64,000 nt of DNA from Sphingomonas sp. PP-CE-3G-477 (GCF_003050745.1 NZ_QAOF01000009.1:62001-126000), one strand, 5' to 3'; shown: positions 17,415 through 26,049, numbered from the stretch's first letter. The notes: generated by a model from the letters alone, not told the origin. A program made the numbers and translations.

Positions 17415-19093
17415 TGCTGCCTGAACCTGGCCCAGCGCTAGCTTGTTCTCCCGCGAAGGCGGGAGCCCAGTCTGGGTCCCCGCCTTCGCGGGGAAACATT
17501 GCTTGCTTGGGCCCCGTCCGCAGCGATGGGAAAAGAGGTGCAAGTCCCACCCCAAACGGCCCCACCCCGGCGAAGGCCGGGGCCCAGTTGGGGGACGGTG
17601 ATAACGAAGCGCAGTCCGCTATCACTGCGACCTTTCCAACTGGGCCCCGGCCTTCGCCGGGGTGGTGTAACGTTGCGGGATGGGAGCGCGCAGTTGAGTG
17701 GCGGGGCGGCAAAACGGCCGCCGCCCTGACCCTCGCCCTCCTCGCCACCGCCTGTATCGGCCCCCGCCCCGAGGCCCCCGCCACCACCGCCGTAACCCCG
17801 CCCCCCGCCTGGCGCACCGCGCTCGGCCCCGGGGCACCGATCCGTGCGGACTGGTGGAGCGCGTTCGGCGATCCCGTCCTCACCGATCTCGTCGCCCGCG
17901 CGCTCGCCAATAGCCCCGACCTCGGCTCCGCCGCCGCGCGCATCGACGAAGCCCGCGCCGCCGCACGGCTTGCCCGCGCGCAGCAGACGCCGCTCGTCAG
18001 CGGCTCGGCATCAAGTACCACCGGCCAGACCGTAAGCCCGCTCGGCACGCCCTCCGACGCGATCGGCGCGCAGCCGGGGGTGGCGATCAGCTACGACCTC
18101 GACCTGTTCGGCCGCCTCCGCCTCGCGAGCCAAGCCGCCCGCGCGCAGTTGCTCGCCAGCGAAGCTGCGCGTGACACGGTGAGGCTCGGCATCGCGAGCA
18201 GCGTCGCGACCGGCTACATCACGCTCCGCGCACTCGACCTCCGCCTCGCCGTCGCGCGCCAGACACTCGCGGCGCGCGCGGAAGGCTTGCGCATCGCCCG
18301 CCGGCGCGCCGAGACCGGTTACACCTCGAACCTCGAATTGCGGCAGTCGGAGGCGGAATATCACGCCACCGAACAGCTCGTCCCCGCCGCGCAGCTTGCG
18401 ATCAGCCGGCAGGAGAACGCGCTCAGCCTGCTGCTCGGCGACACCCCCGGCCCTATCGCGCGCGGCCGCACGCTGGACCAACTCGTCGCGCCGGCGATCC
18501 CCGACGGCCTCCCCGCCGACCTGCTTCGCCGCCGCCCCGATCTGTATCAGGCCGAGCAGACTTTGGTGGCGACCGATCGCTCGCTCGACAGCGCGCGCGC
18601 GGCGATGCTGCCCAATCTTGCGCTCACTGGCTCGGCCGGCGTGGTGTTGTCGAGTGCGCTCGCCAATCCGACCGCAGTGTTCTCTCTCGGCGCGAGCGTG
18701 CTGAGCCCGATCTTCGACGGCGGGCGCTTGGGGGCACAAGCCGACGCAGCCACCGCGCGTCGCGACCAGGCGGCGTTCGCCTATCGCCGGACTGCGCTCC
18801 AGGCGTTCCGAGAGGTCGACGACAGCCTTGCCGGCGTCCAGCGCTCGGGGCAGCAGGCAGTCGCGCTCGCCGGGCAGCGCGACGCGCTCGCGGGCGCGCT
18901 GCGCAATGCGTCGAACCGCTACCGTGCTGGGTATTCGGCATATATCGACCAGCTCGATGCGCAACGTGGACTGCTGACCGCGGAGCTGTCGCTGGTGCAG
19001 GCGCGCGCGGATCGGCTGACGGCGTATGTAACGCTGTACCAGGCAATGGGTGGCGGCTGGTCGCGCGCGGACGCCGAGGTGGTACGGCGCTAG
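17411..19093 (+). CDS. NodT-type outer-membrane efflux lipoprotein with a repeat-derived N-terminal stretch
   Basis: The mature part is a typical outer-membrane factor: signal-like KTAAALTLALLATAC, then IGPRPEAP, two efflux repeats, and a C-terminus ending YVTLYQAMGGGWSRAD. It should be the exit duct of the preceding MFS/adaptor pair. The start is odd. The coupled GTG/ATG at 17411/17414 is about 100 codons ahead of the signal peptide, and that space is filled by two palindromic elements (17444-17498 and 17562-17666) that stay in frame. No ATG or GTG lies in frame between them and the signal peptide; a TTG at 17588 is inside a repeat. Real initiation site, or whether export still works, is unresolved. 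Confidence 0.82.
   Translation: MMLPEPGPALACSPAKAGAQSGSPPSRGNIACLGPVRSDGKRGASPTPNGPTPAKAGAQLGDGDNEAQSAITATFPTGPRPSPGWCNVAGWERAVEWRGGKTAAALTLALLATACIGPRPEAPATTAVTPPPAWRTALGPGAPIRADWWSAFGDPVLTDLVARALANSPDLGSAAARIDEARAAARLARAQQTPLVSGSASSTTGQTVSPLGTPSDAIGAQPGVAISYDLDLFGRLRLASQAARAQLLASEAARDTVRLGIASSVATGYITLRALDLRLAVARQTLAARAEGLRIARRRAETGYTSNLELRQSEAEYHATEQLVPAAQLAISRQENALSLLLGDTPGPIARGRTLDQLVAPAIPDGLPADLLRRRPDLYQAEQTLVATDRSLDSARAAMLPNLALTGSAGVVLSSALANPTAVFSLGASVLSPIFDGGRLGAQADAATARRDQAAFAYRRTALQAFREVDDSLAGVQRSGQQAVALAGQRDALAGALRNASNRYRAGYSAYIDQLDAQRGLLTAELSLVQARADRLTAYVTLYQAMGGGWSRADAEVVRR
17444..17498. repeat. Palindromic element, family C (short), inside the reading frame of the outer-membrane factor
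   Basis: The arms ttgttctcccgcgaaggcgg and ccgccttcgcggggaaaca are close inverted copies. It is read through in frame by the outer-membrane factor gene. Confidence 0.8.
17562..17666. repeat. Palindromic element, family B (third copy), inside the reading frame of the outer-membrane factor
   Basis: The arms ccaccccggcgaaggccggg and cccggccttcgccggggtgg are near-perfect inverted copies. It ends about 40 bp before the sequence encoding the signal peptide. Confidence 0.85.
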
Positions 19094-19168
19094 TGTTCCC
19101 CGCGAAGGCAGGGGCGCAGAGTCAAGCAGCGCTGCGTTCGTAGTCCTGAGCGCCCGCCTCCGAGTAAG
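19094..19168. repeat. Degenerate palindromic element, family C
   Basis: The left arm gttccccgcgaaggcagggg resembles family C; the right arm (cctgagcgcccgcctccgag) is decayed. It lies immediately after the outer-membrane factor stop codon. Confidence 0.5.
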
Positions 19169-19216
19169 AAATACGATGCATTTTCCTGCCACACTTCGCC
19201 CGTAGAGCCGTACCCC

Positions 19217-19933
19217 ATGAAGGCCATCATCCTTGCCGCGGGCCACGGATCGCGGCTGCTGCCGTTGACGCTCACCACGCCGAAATGCCTGGTCGAGGTC
19301 GGCGGTCGCGCGATCCTCGACCATCAGCTCGACGCGGTCGCTGCCGCAGGGTTCGAGGGCGCAGTGATCGTCGGTGGCTACCGGATCGACCAGATCGAGG
19401 CGCATCTGCGCGCGTGCGACTATGGCCTGCCGACCGACCTCGTCTTCAATCCGTTCTGGTCGACCGCCAACAGCATCGGCAGCGTGTGGGCGGCGCGCGC
19501 GTATCTCGAGGCGCCGTTCGCGCTCATGAACGGCGACACCGTGTTCGATCCGGCGATCCTGCGCACGGCGATGGCGGGCGGGACCGAAGAGGTAGCGTTG
19601 CTGGTCGAGCCGCTCGTCGATGCCGGTCTCGACGACATGCTGGTCGAGACCGTGGGCGACCGGGTGATCGCGGTCGGCAAGCATCTCGTCGGGCATGCGG
19701 CGACCGATCGATCGCTCGGGCTGATCGTGTCGCAGGGCGGGACGGCCTATGCCGAGGCACTGCGCGCGGTGATCGGCGAAGAGAACGGCATTCACGCCTA
19801 TCACCACGCCGTCGTCGCGCGTGTCGCGCAGGGGCCGGGCGTGACGGCGGTGCGGATCGCATCCGGCGCGCACTGGCAGGAGATTGACCGGCCCGAGGAT
19901 ATCGCGCTCTGGGAAGGCGATCACGGCCGATGA
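19217..19933 (+). CDS. Nucleotidyltransferase, LicC/sugar-phosphate cytidylyltransferase-like
   Basis: 238 residues. The N-terminal AIILAAGHGSRLLPLTLTTP (about 3-22) is the GxGxRx(n)P nucleotide-binding signature. CLVEVGGRAILDHQL follows, and ALMNGDTVFDP (about 97-107) carries a metal-binding Asp. The short length and lack of a C-terminal beta-helix favour LicC-like or inositol-phosphate cytidylyltransferases over GlmU/RmlA. It is translationally coupled (ATGA) to a glycerophosphotransferase-like gene and upstream of a CDP-alcohol phosphotransferase, so it probably makes a CDP-activated alcohol (choline, inositol or glycerol type). The exact substrate is unknown. Confidence 0.8.
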   Translation: MKAIILAAGHGSRLLPLTLTTPKCLVEVGGRAILDHQLDAVAAAGFEGAVIVGGYRIDQIEAHLRACDYGLPTDLVFNPFWSTANSIGSVWAARAYLEAPFALMNGDTVFDPAILRTAMAGGTEEVALLVEPLVDAGLDDMLVETVGDRVIAVGKHLVGHAATDRSLGLIVSQGGTAYAEALRAVIGEENGIHAYHHAVVARVAQGPGVTAVRIASGAHWQEIDRPEDIALWEGDHGR

Positions 19934-21042
19934 TGCCGAAGGTCGCGTTCCTGTTCCTGGGCGAGACGCTGCTGATCCCGCATCTCTATCCGATCGTCGA
20001 GGCGCTCGCTGCTGCGTCGGACGTGCCGATCGAGTTATGGGTCAGCACGTCGGTGCACGAGACGCTGCTGACGCGCTGGACCGCCGCCTTCCCGACCGTC
20101 CGCATCCGCCGTGCGCCCGGGTTTCGCGTCGTTGCGGACGACGGCAGCGGGCGTAATCCGGTGCTGCCCGCGAAGATGCCGATGCTGCTGCGGCTGCTGC
20201 CGTATCTGCGCAGCGCGACCGTCGTGGTGTGTGCCGAGCAGACGAGCCTGTGGCTGCCGCGGCTGTTTCCGATGCGCGCGAAGTTCGTGAAGACCTCGCA
20301 CGGAGTCGGCTCGATGAGCGCGCGCGACGATCCGCGGCGGCGGGCGGCGGCGTTGACTCTGGTGCCGAGCGAACTGGAGCGGCAGACGTATCTCGACCGC
20401 GGGTTCGCGCCCGAGCGGTTCGTCGCGACGGGCTATGTGAAGGCCGACTTCACGCACCGGACGCACGCCGCGCCGCCGTTCGCGGATACGCGGCCGGTCG
20501 TCCTGTATACGCCGCATTGGCAGCAACATCGCTCGTCGTGGTGGTGCTGGGGGACGGAGATCGTGCGGCGGATCGTCGCGGACGGGCGCTACAATCTGAT
20601 CTTCGCGCCACACCAGCGACTGGTCGAGCGCGCGCCCGAGGTGGCGGAATTGATGCGCGAGATCGGGGACTTGGCGCATGTGCACTGCGACATCGACGGG
20701 TTCGCGATGGTCGATGGGAGCTACACCGGCGTGGCGGACGTGTATCTCGGCGATACGTCGAGCCAGGTGATCGAGTTCCTGATGCGCCCGCGGCCTTGCG
20801 TGTTTCTGAATGCAGGGGGGGCCGCGTGGGAGGGTAATCCGAACTACGCGATGTGGGTTTGCGGTGAGGTGGTTGGCGATGTTGCGGATGTCGTGGCGGC
20901 GGTGGATCGCTCGGCGTTGCGGCATGCGGAGTATGCGGCGGTTCAGGCGGAGTTTGCCGGGCGGTCGCTGGGGGCGGTCGAGGGTGGCGCGGCGAAAGCG
21001 GCGGGAGAAGTCCTTCGGCTACTGGAAGCCACGTCGGTCTAG
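19930..21042 (+). CDS. CDP-glycerol glycerophosphotransferase-like (GT-B fold) protein
   Basis: 370 residues, no signal peptide. GT-B-like layout: N-terminal Rossmann-like VAFLFLGETLLIPHLYPIVEAL, a central KTSHGVGSM (compare the HG motif of TagF/TagB proteins), then VVLYTPHWQQHRSSWW, FAPHQRLVERAPE, and VYLGDTSSQVIEFLM near residues 276-290. The last segment corresponds to the D-x-SS motif that contacts the CDP moiety in wall-polymer glycerophosphotransferases. It may transfer phospho-alcohol units onto a cell-surface glycan or lipid. Assignment is from motif order only; a UDP-sugar epimerase-like GT-B protein is the alternative. Confidence 0.6.
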   Translation: MMPKVAFLFLGETLLIPHLYPIVEALAAASDVPIELWVSTSVHETLLTRWTAAFPTVRIRRAPGFRVVADDGSGRNPVLPAKMPMLLRLLPYLRSATVVVCAEQTSLWLPRLFPMRAKFVKTSHGVGSMSARDDPRRRAAALTLVPSELERQTYLDRGFAPERFVATGYVKADFTHRTHAAPPFADTRPVVLYTPHWQQHRSSWWCWGTEIVRRIVADGRYNLIFAPHQRLVERAPEVAELMREIGDLAHVHCDIDGFAMVDGSYTGVADVYLGDTSSQVIEFLMRPRPCVFLNAGGAAWEGNPNYAMWVCGEVVGDVADVVAAVDRSALRHAEYAAVQAEFAGRSLGAVEGGAAKAAGEVLRLLEATSV

Positions 21043-21049
21043 TAAGCAG

Positions 21050-21130
21050 TTGTTCCCCCGCGGAGGCGGGGGTCCAGGGTACCAACCGCAGCGCTGCTTG
21101 ATCCTGGGCCCCCGCCTTCGCGGGGGAACT
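21050..21130. repeat. Palindromic element, family C (complete copy)
   Basis: The arms ttgttcccccgcggaggcgg and gcccccgccttcgcggggga flank the centre gtccaggg...cctgggc. It sits between the glycerophosphotransferase-like and CDP-alcohol transferase genes, splitting that operon. Confidence 0.85.
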
Positions 21131-21193
21131 AGATACGATCGGCAACCGTGAGCCCCTCTCGCTTTCACGACCAGATCGGGTAACGGGTGCGGC

Positions 21194-22318
21194 ATGGTAG
21201 ATTCGACAGCCCCCACGCCAGCGCTCCGGACGGTCCGGACGAACGACACGCTGCTCTGGGGCATGACCAATGCCGAGCGGATCCGGCGGATCGGCGTCGC
21301 GCAAGGGTTGCCGACCGATGGCGACGGCGACACCGGCCCGGTGATCCTCGCCAACCTCGCCTATGCGTTCGACCCGATGTGGATCGCGTATCTGAAGACG
21401 CGGCCCGGCACCGTCGTGACTCGCACCGGCGTGCCCGTGCTCGCGCATGTCCGGGGTGCCGACGAGCGCGCGCGGATGACCGCGGCGATGCTCGGCGAGG
21501 CGCCGCTGGTGACCGGGCTTACGGTGATCGCCGCAGAGGCCGAGGAGGGCATCTTCAACGAGGCGTTGCGCAAGCGCGAACGGCCGTTCGCGGAATTGCT
21601 GACCCCCGCCGCCGTGCCCGCGATCGAGCGGGCGAGCTATGTCGGCGCGTACAAGGGCGTCACCGACCTGCTGACCAAGTATCTGTGGCCGGAATGGGCG
21701 CTGGCGATCACGCGGGTCTGCGCGCGCGCCGGGATCACGCCGAACCAGGTGACCGCGCTCGGTTCGGTGCTTTGCGTCGTCGCGACCGTCGCGTTCTGGT
21801 ATGGCTGGTTCTGGACCGGGCTGGCTACGGGTCTGTTCTTCATGGTGCTCGACACCGTCGACGGGAAGCTCGCGCGCTGCACGATCACCTCGTCGAAGCT
21901 CGGCAACGCTTGGGACCACGGCGTCGATCTGGTGCATCCGCCGTTCTGGTGGTGGGCCTGGGCGGCGGGGTGTGCGCCATACGGGCGGCCGCTGGAGGAC
22001 GGCGTGTTCTGGGCGGTGATCGGCACGATGCTGTTCGGCTATGTCGCGCAGCGGCTGATCGAGGGGGCGTTCATCGTTCGGTTCGGGATGCATATCCATG
22101 TGTGGGAGAGGTTCGACAGCTGGTTCCGGCTGATCACCGCGCGGCGCAATCCGAACATGGTGATTTTGTTTGCCGGGTTGCTGGTGACGCGGCCGGACTG
22201 GGGGATCATCGGGGTGGCAGCGTGGACCGCGATCTCGCTGGTGGTGCATCTGGTGCGGCTGGTGCAGGCGATGGTTCGCAAGGCCAAGGGTGAGACGCTG
22301 GAGAGTTGGCTGGCGTAA
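21194..22318 (+). CDS. CDP-alcohol phosphatidyltransferase family membrane protein with N-terminal extension
   Basis: 374 residues. The first about 150 residues are soluble and may be a decayed or divergent nucleotidyltransferase-like domain. The rest is a membrane domain with the complete CDP-alcohol phosphotransferase signature DTVDGKLAR ... GNAWDHGVD (about 218-246), containing all conserved aspartates. The fusion order resembles archaeal inositol-phosphate cytidylyltransferase/DIPP synthases, where the cytidylyltransferase precedes the transferase domain. With the separate LicC-like gene at 19217 the pair could make and use a CDP-alcohol. Product unknown. ATG 21194 follows a weak GGTGCGGC purine stretch. 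Confidence 0.82.
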   Translation: MVDSTAPTPALRTVRTNDTLLWGMTNAERIRRIGVAQGLPTDGDGDTGPVILANLAYAFDPMWIAYLKTRPGTVVTRTGVPVLAHVRGADERARMTAAMLGEAPLVTGLTVIAAEAEEGIFNEALRKRERPFAELLTPAAVPAIERASYVGAYKGVTDLLTKYLWPEWALAITRVCARAGITPNQVTALGSVLCVVATVAFWYGWFWTGLATGLFFMVLDTVDGKLARCTITSSKLGNAWDHGVDLVHPPFWWWAWAAGCAPYGRPLEDGVFWAVIGTMLFGYVAQRLIEGAFIVRFGMHIHVWERFDSWFRLITARRNPNMVILFAGLLVTRPDWGIIGVAAWTAISLVVHLVRLVQAMVRKAKGETLESWLA

Positions 22319-22351
22319 GCTTCATTGCCCCACCCTTTTTACGCCGACACT

Positions 22352-22517
22352 CCCCCTTCCGTTCGTCCTGAGTAGCCGTCGAGTAGTCGCCGTAGGCGGC
22401 GTATCGAGATGGTGTATCGAAGGACAGGTTGGCGCGCGGAACACATGCTTCGATACGAGCCCTCGATACGCTTCTGCGAAGCTACTCGGTCTCTACTCAG
22501 CACGAACGGAAAGGGGG
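22352..22517. repeat. Large palindromic element, family D, overlapping the 3' end of the amidotransferase gene
   Basis: The outer arms cccccttccgttcgtcctga and ctactcagcacgaacggaaa (continuing into ggggg) are inverted copies; inner arms tatcgagatggtgtatcga and tcgatacgagccctcgata also pair. The right arm supplies the last codons and the TAG stop (22493-22495) of the gene on the minus strand. No gene is seen in the remaining 174 bp between the two flanking genes. Confidence 0.8.
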
Positions 22518-24424
22518 ATGCGCAAGGCTTTCGGCCGCCCGATCCACCACAGGCAGTAGATCGCCAGTGCGTACAGGAAGCGGCTGTAATCCCGTTTCCC
22601 CGCACGGTGATCGGCGAACACCTTGTCGACCGCGCCGGCACGCCAGATGCCCTGCTCGCGGACGCCGCTGTCGCGCCAGAGCTGCTCCGCATACGCGCCG
22701 AAATCGCCTGCGAACCATGCGGCCAGCGGCATCTGGAAGCCCTGTTTGCGGCGATCGAGGATCCCTTCCGGCAACCACGGCGCGATGGCCTGGCGAATCA
22801 CGTATTTCCCGACCTTGCCGTGCAGCTTCATGTCCGCGGGCATCGACAGCGCGAGGTCGACCATCCCCTGCCCCAGCATCGGCACGCGGACTTCGAGCGA
22901 ATGCGCCATGCTCGCGCGGTCGACCTTGGTGAGCATCGCGCCGGGGAGGTTGAGCGCGAGGTCGGCGAGGCCGAACTGCTCGAGCGTGTCGGTCGAGATC
23001 GCGGCGGGATCGGGGAAATATTCCGCAACCAGCGCGGCGATCCCGCCCTCCTCCTCGGCGATGAACTCGGCCGAGAATATCTCGCGGCGGAAGGCTTCGT
23101 TGGTGATCTGCGTCTTGGCGAAGAACCGTGCGACACCGTTCGGGAGTGCGGCGCTACCAGTGGTTTTCCGCCAGCGCTGCAATACGGCGTTCGCATGTCG
23201 CGAGGGCAAGGTCGGCACTGCATCCAATGCGCGCGCGAGCCTGCGCAACGGCGCGGGCAGCGCACCGATCCGGCGTTCGGTCGCGTGGCGCTTGTAGCCG
23301 AAGAACAGTTCGTCGCCGCCATCGCCCGACAGCGCGACTTTCACCTCCTGCGCGGCGATCTGGCTGACGTACCAGGTCGGCACCGCGGACGGATCGGCGA
23401 ACGGCTCGTCATAGCAATGCTGGACCTCGGGCAGCATCGCCTGCGCGTCCGCCAACTCCAGCGTGCGCGTGACGTGGTGGCAGCCGAGATGCCGCGCGAT
23501 CGCCTCGGCATGCGGTGATTCGTCGAAGCGCGGGTCGGGGAAGCCGATCGTGAAGGTGCGCACGGGCCGATCCGAGACCTGCGCCATCGCTGCGACCACC
23601 GCGGACGAATCCACACCGCCCGACAGGAACGCGCCGACATCGACGTCCGCGACCATCTGCTTGCCGATCGTGTCGAGCCATTCGTCGCGGAAACGCTCGA
23701 TCCACTCCGCCTCGGACCGGGGTTCAGAGGGATGATAGGCCGGCGTCCAATAGGCGCGCATCGTAAGCGGACCGCTCGCCTCGATCGTCATCACATGGCC
23801 CGGCGGCAGCATGCGGACCTGCGCGTAGATCGAGCGCGGGGTGCGGACATGGCCGAAGCTGAAATAATCGTGGAGCGCGCGGCGATCGACATCGAACGCC
23901 ATGCCGGGCAGCATCGTCAGAGTCTTGAGCTCGGAACCGAACGCGAACCCGGCGGCCTGGTCGGTATAATAGAGCGGCTTGATACCGATCGGGTCGCGCG
24001 CCAGCGTCAGGCGACGGGCGTGCGTATCCCACACCGCGACCGCGAACATGCCGTCGAGTTTCGCCCAGACGTCGTCGCCCCAGCGCTCATAGCCGGCGAG
24101 GATGACTTCGGTATCGCCCGCACTCTCGAACACGCGGCCGAGCGCCTGCAACTCGCGCCGCAATTCGCGGAAATTGTAGATCTCGCCGTTGAAGACGAGC
24201 GCATAGCGATCGTCGGGCGAATGGAACGGCTGGTGCCCGCCTTCGATGTCGATGATGCTCAGCCGGCGCATCCCGAAGCCGAAATCGCCATCGGTCATAA
24301 CGCCCTGGTCGTCGGGGCCGCGGTGGAGGATCGCGTCGCACTGCGCGGTAATGAGGGGCGCGGTGACGAGACGGGGCGAGACGGCAGCGCTACCTCGCGC
24401 GTAAAGGCCGGCAATTCCGCAGAT
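22493..24424 (-). CDS. Asparagine synthase (glutamine-hydrolysing)-like amidotransferase, probable ATC start
   Basis: About 643 residues. The N-terminal class II glutaminase domain begins CGIAGLY, with HRGPDDQG and VFNGEIYNFRELR. The C-terminal synthase domain shows LSGGVDSSAVVAAM (PP-loop) and ALSGDGGDELFFGYKRH. In this family Cys is residue 2 after Met and acts as N-terminal nucleophile. Here the codon before Cys is ATC (24422-24424), with GAGGA (24434-24438, complement) 9 nt upstream. The nearest standard start is GTG at 24454, which would add 10 residues before the Ile-Cys and needs processing. Neighbouring flippase suggests amidation of a surface glycan or exosortase-linked polysaccharide rather than free asparagine synthesis. 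The last codons lie in repeat D. Confidence 0.85.
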   Translation of the reverse strand: MCGIAGLYARGSAAVSPRLVTAPLITAQCDAILHRGPDDQGVMTDGDFGFGMRRLSIIDIEGGHQPFHSPDDRYALVFNGEIYNFRELRRELQALGRVFESAGDTEVILAGYERWGDDVWAKLDGMFAVAVWDTHARRLTLARDPIGIKPLYYTDQAAGFAFGSELKTLTMLPGMAFDVDRRALHDYFSFGHVRTPRSIYAQVRMLPPGHVMTIEASGPLTMRAYWTPAYHPSEPRSEAEWIERFRDEWLDTIGKQMVADVDVGAFLSGGVDSSAVVAAMAQVSDRPVRTFTIGFPDPRFDESPHAEAIARHLGCHHVTRTLELADAQAMLPEVQHCYDEPFADPSAVPTWYVSQIAAQEVKVALSGDGGDELFFGYKRHATERRIGALPAPLRRLARALDAVPTLPSRHANAVLQRWRKTTGSAALPNGVARFFAKTQITNEAFRREIFSAEFIAEEEGGIAALVAEYFPDPAAISTDTLEQFGLADLALNLPGAMLTKVDRASMAHSLEVRVPMLGQGMVDLALSMPADMKLHGKVGKYVIRQAIAPWLPEGILDRRKQGFQMPLAAWFAGDFGAYAEQLWRDSGVREQGIWRAGAVDKVFADHRAGKRDYSRFLYALAIYCLWWIGRPKALRIPLSVRAE

Positions 24425-24438
24425 AGAGAAGTATCCTC
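24422..24438 (-). promoter_or_regulatory. Shine-Dalgarno GAGGA plus ATC initiation codon of the amidotransferase
   Basis: On the minus strand GAGGA is followed by 9 nt and then ATC TGC GGA ATT GCC, where the family would read ATG TGC GGC. Spacing is good, whereas the in-frame GTG at 24454 has only a weak GGGCGAG ahead. Rare AUC/AUU starts are known (infC), but this one is inferred. Confidence 0.5.
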
Positions 24439-24576
24439 GATATCTGGGCGGCACGCTCGCCCGATCGTCCGCGATCTATAAGCCACCCGCCGCTTTGTCA
24501 CCTCCGGCATTCCGGAGCGCCTCCGTACCGCGCCGCACTTGCCGCGTGGGTTAACGCGTTATAGGGGCCGGACAGC

Positions 24577-25923
24577 ATGGTTCAGGCCCCCGCTCCTCCC
24601 CCGGCACCGGCGCCTACTCCGGCTCCAGCCGGCACGACCGGGATTTTCCGGGCCGCGGCACGCAATCTCGGCTGGCTGCTCGCCAGCCGCAGCGTGCTGG
24701 CGATCCTGTCGCTGTTCTATCTCGGGTTCGCGACGCGCACACTGGGCGTGGTCGATTTCGGCCGGTTCGCGCTCATCAGTGGGGCCGCACAGGCGCTGGC
24801 GACGTTCGTTGGCTTCCAGACATGGCAGATCATCGTCCAATACGGCGTCGAGCCGATCCAGACCGGCGACACCCCAAGGCTGGCGCGGTTGCTGCGGCTG
24901 TCCGGGATTCTCGATCTGTGCAGCGCGCTGCTCGGGGCAGTGCTCAGCGTGGCGATCCTGTGGACGTGGAGCGAGAGCTTCGGCATCCCGCCCGACCTGA
25001 TGCGCGACACGTTGATGTTCGCGGTGGTGCAGCTCATCACGATCCGTTCGACCCCGCTCGGCATCCTCCGCCTGCGCGATAAATTCTCGTTGTCGGCGGT
25101 GGCGGACAGCATGACGCCGATCATGCGCTTCGTCGGTGCGGGCGCAGCGATCCTGTTCGAACCGACGATCCGCGGATTCATGATCGCCTGGGCGGTGGCG
25201 GAGATCGTGACCGCCGGTACCTACTGGCTGATGGTGGCCAAGAGCGGCGACCTCGACCTGCTCGCAAAGGGTCGCGGAACGTGGCGACAGATCCGCGACG
25301 AGAACCCCGGCATCGTCCGCTTTTCGCTCAGCACCAACGCCAGTGCCACCTTGGGCCTGTCGAGCAAGCAGATCCCGTTGCTGCTCGTCGGCGCGTCGAT
25401 CGGCCCCGCCGCTGCTGGCGCGTTCCGACTGGCGACGCAGCTGGCGCAAGCCTTGGCCAAGCTGTCGCAGATGCTGTCGCGCGCCGCCTTCCCCGAGATC
25501 GTTCGCGCGGTACGCACCGCGGAGCCCACGCGCCTGCGCCGGATACTGGTGAGGACGATGCTGGCGAGCACCGCGGCTGCGCTCGTCATTCTCGCGATCG
25601 TTGCGCTGGTCGGCGAACCGATCCTGAAGCTGGTCGGCGGCAAGTCCTTCGGCCACGCCTATCCCGTGCTCCTGTGGCTAGCGGCCGCGGGCTGCTTCGA
25701 CCTGGCGACCGTGAGCCTCGACACGGTGATGACGGCGTTGCACCGCGCCGGCACGGTGTTCGCGATCCGCGCCGTCGGCGTGCTGCTGTTGTTCGTCACG
25801 GCCTTTGCGTTGATGCCGACCTATGATTCGACCGGCGTTGCCGCGGCAGTCGCGGTCGGATCGATGGCCGTCGCGATCCTGCTCGGGTTCGCGGCGGCGC
25901 GGATGACGCGCGCGCTGAGCTGA
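24577..25923 (+). CDS. Polysaccharide/lipid-linked oligosaccharide flippase (Wzx/MATE-like)
   Basis: 448 residues with about 12 hydrophobic helices after a proline/alanine-rich 25-residue tail. The first helices (NLGWLLASRSVLAILSLFYLG, then TRTLGVVDFGRFALIS) match the oligosaccharide flippase family. It would move undecaprenyl-linked repeat units across the inner membrane for surface polysaccharide assembly. It is divergent from the amidotransferase gene with about 150 bp between. Substrate unknown. Confidence 0.85.
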   Translation: MVQAPAPPPAPAPTPAPAGTTGIFRAAARNLGWLLASRSVLAILSLFYLGFATRTLGVVDFGRFALISGAAQALATFVGFQTWQIIVQYGVEPIQTGDTPRLARLLRLSGILDLCSALLGAVLSVAILWTWSESFGIPPDLMRDTLMFAVVQLITIRSTPLGILRLRDKFSLSAVADSMTPIMRFVGAGAAILFEPTIRGFMIAWAVAEIVTAGTYWLMVAKSGDLDLLAKGRGTWRQIRDENPGIVRFSLSTNASATLGLSSKQIPLLLVGASIGPAAAGAFRLATQLAQALAKLSQMLSRAAFPEIVRAVRTAEPTRLRRILVRTMLASTAAALVILAIVALVGEPILKLVGGKSFGHAYPVLLWLAAAGCFDLATVSLDTVMTALHRAGTVFAIRAVGVLLLFVTAFALMPTYDSTGVAAAVAVGSMAVAILLGFAAARMTRALS

Positions 25924-26049
25924 AAGCTGAGCCGGCTGCTGGGCCGGCAGGCGCCGAACGGGGTCACGGATACGATAAAGGCGGCGTTCACGTCGACAAT
26001 GCCATCGGGGCGCCCCGCTACCGCCACTTTTCCAGGTCTTTATCCGCCG

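Noticed and set aside
18011..19924. 637-codon minus-strand open frame
   Set aside because: Runs across the outer-membrane factor and nucleotidyltransferase genes, both well supported on the other strand.
20450..22249. 599-codon minus-strand open frame
   Set aside because: Overlaps two supported plus-strand genes and translates a palindromic repeat.
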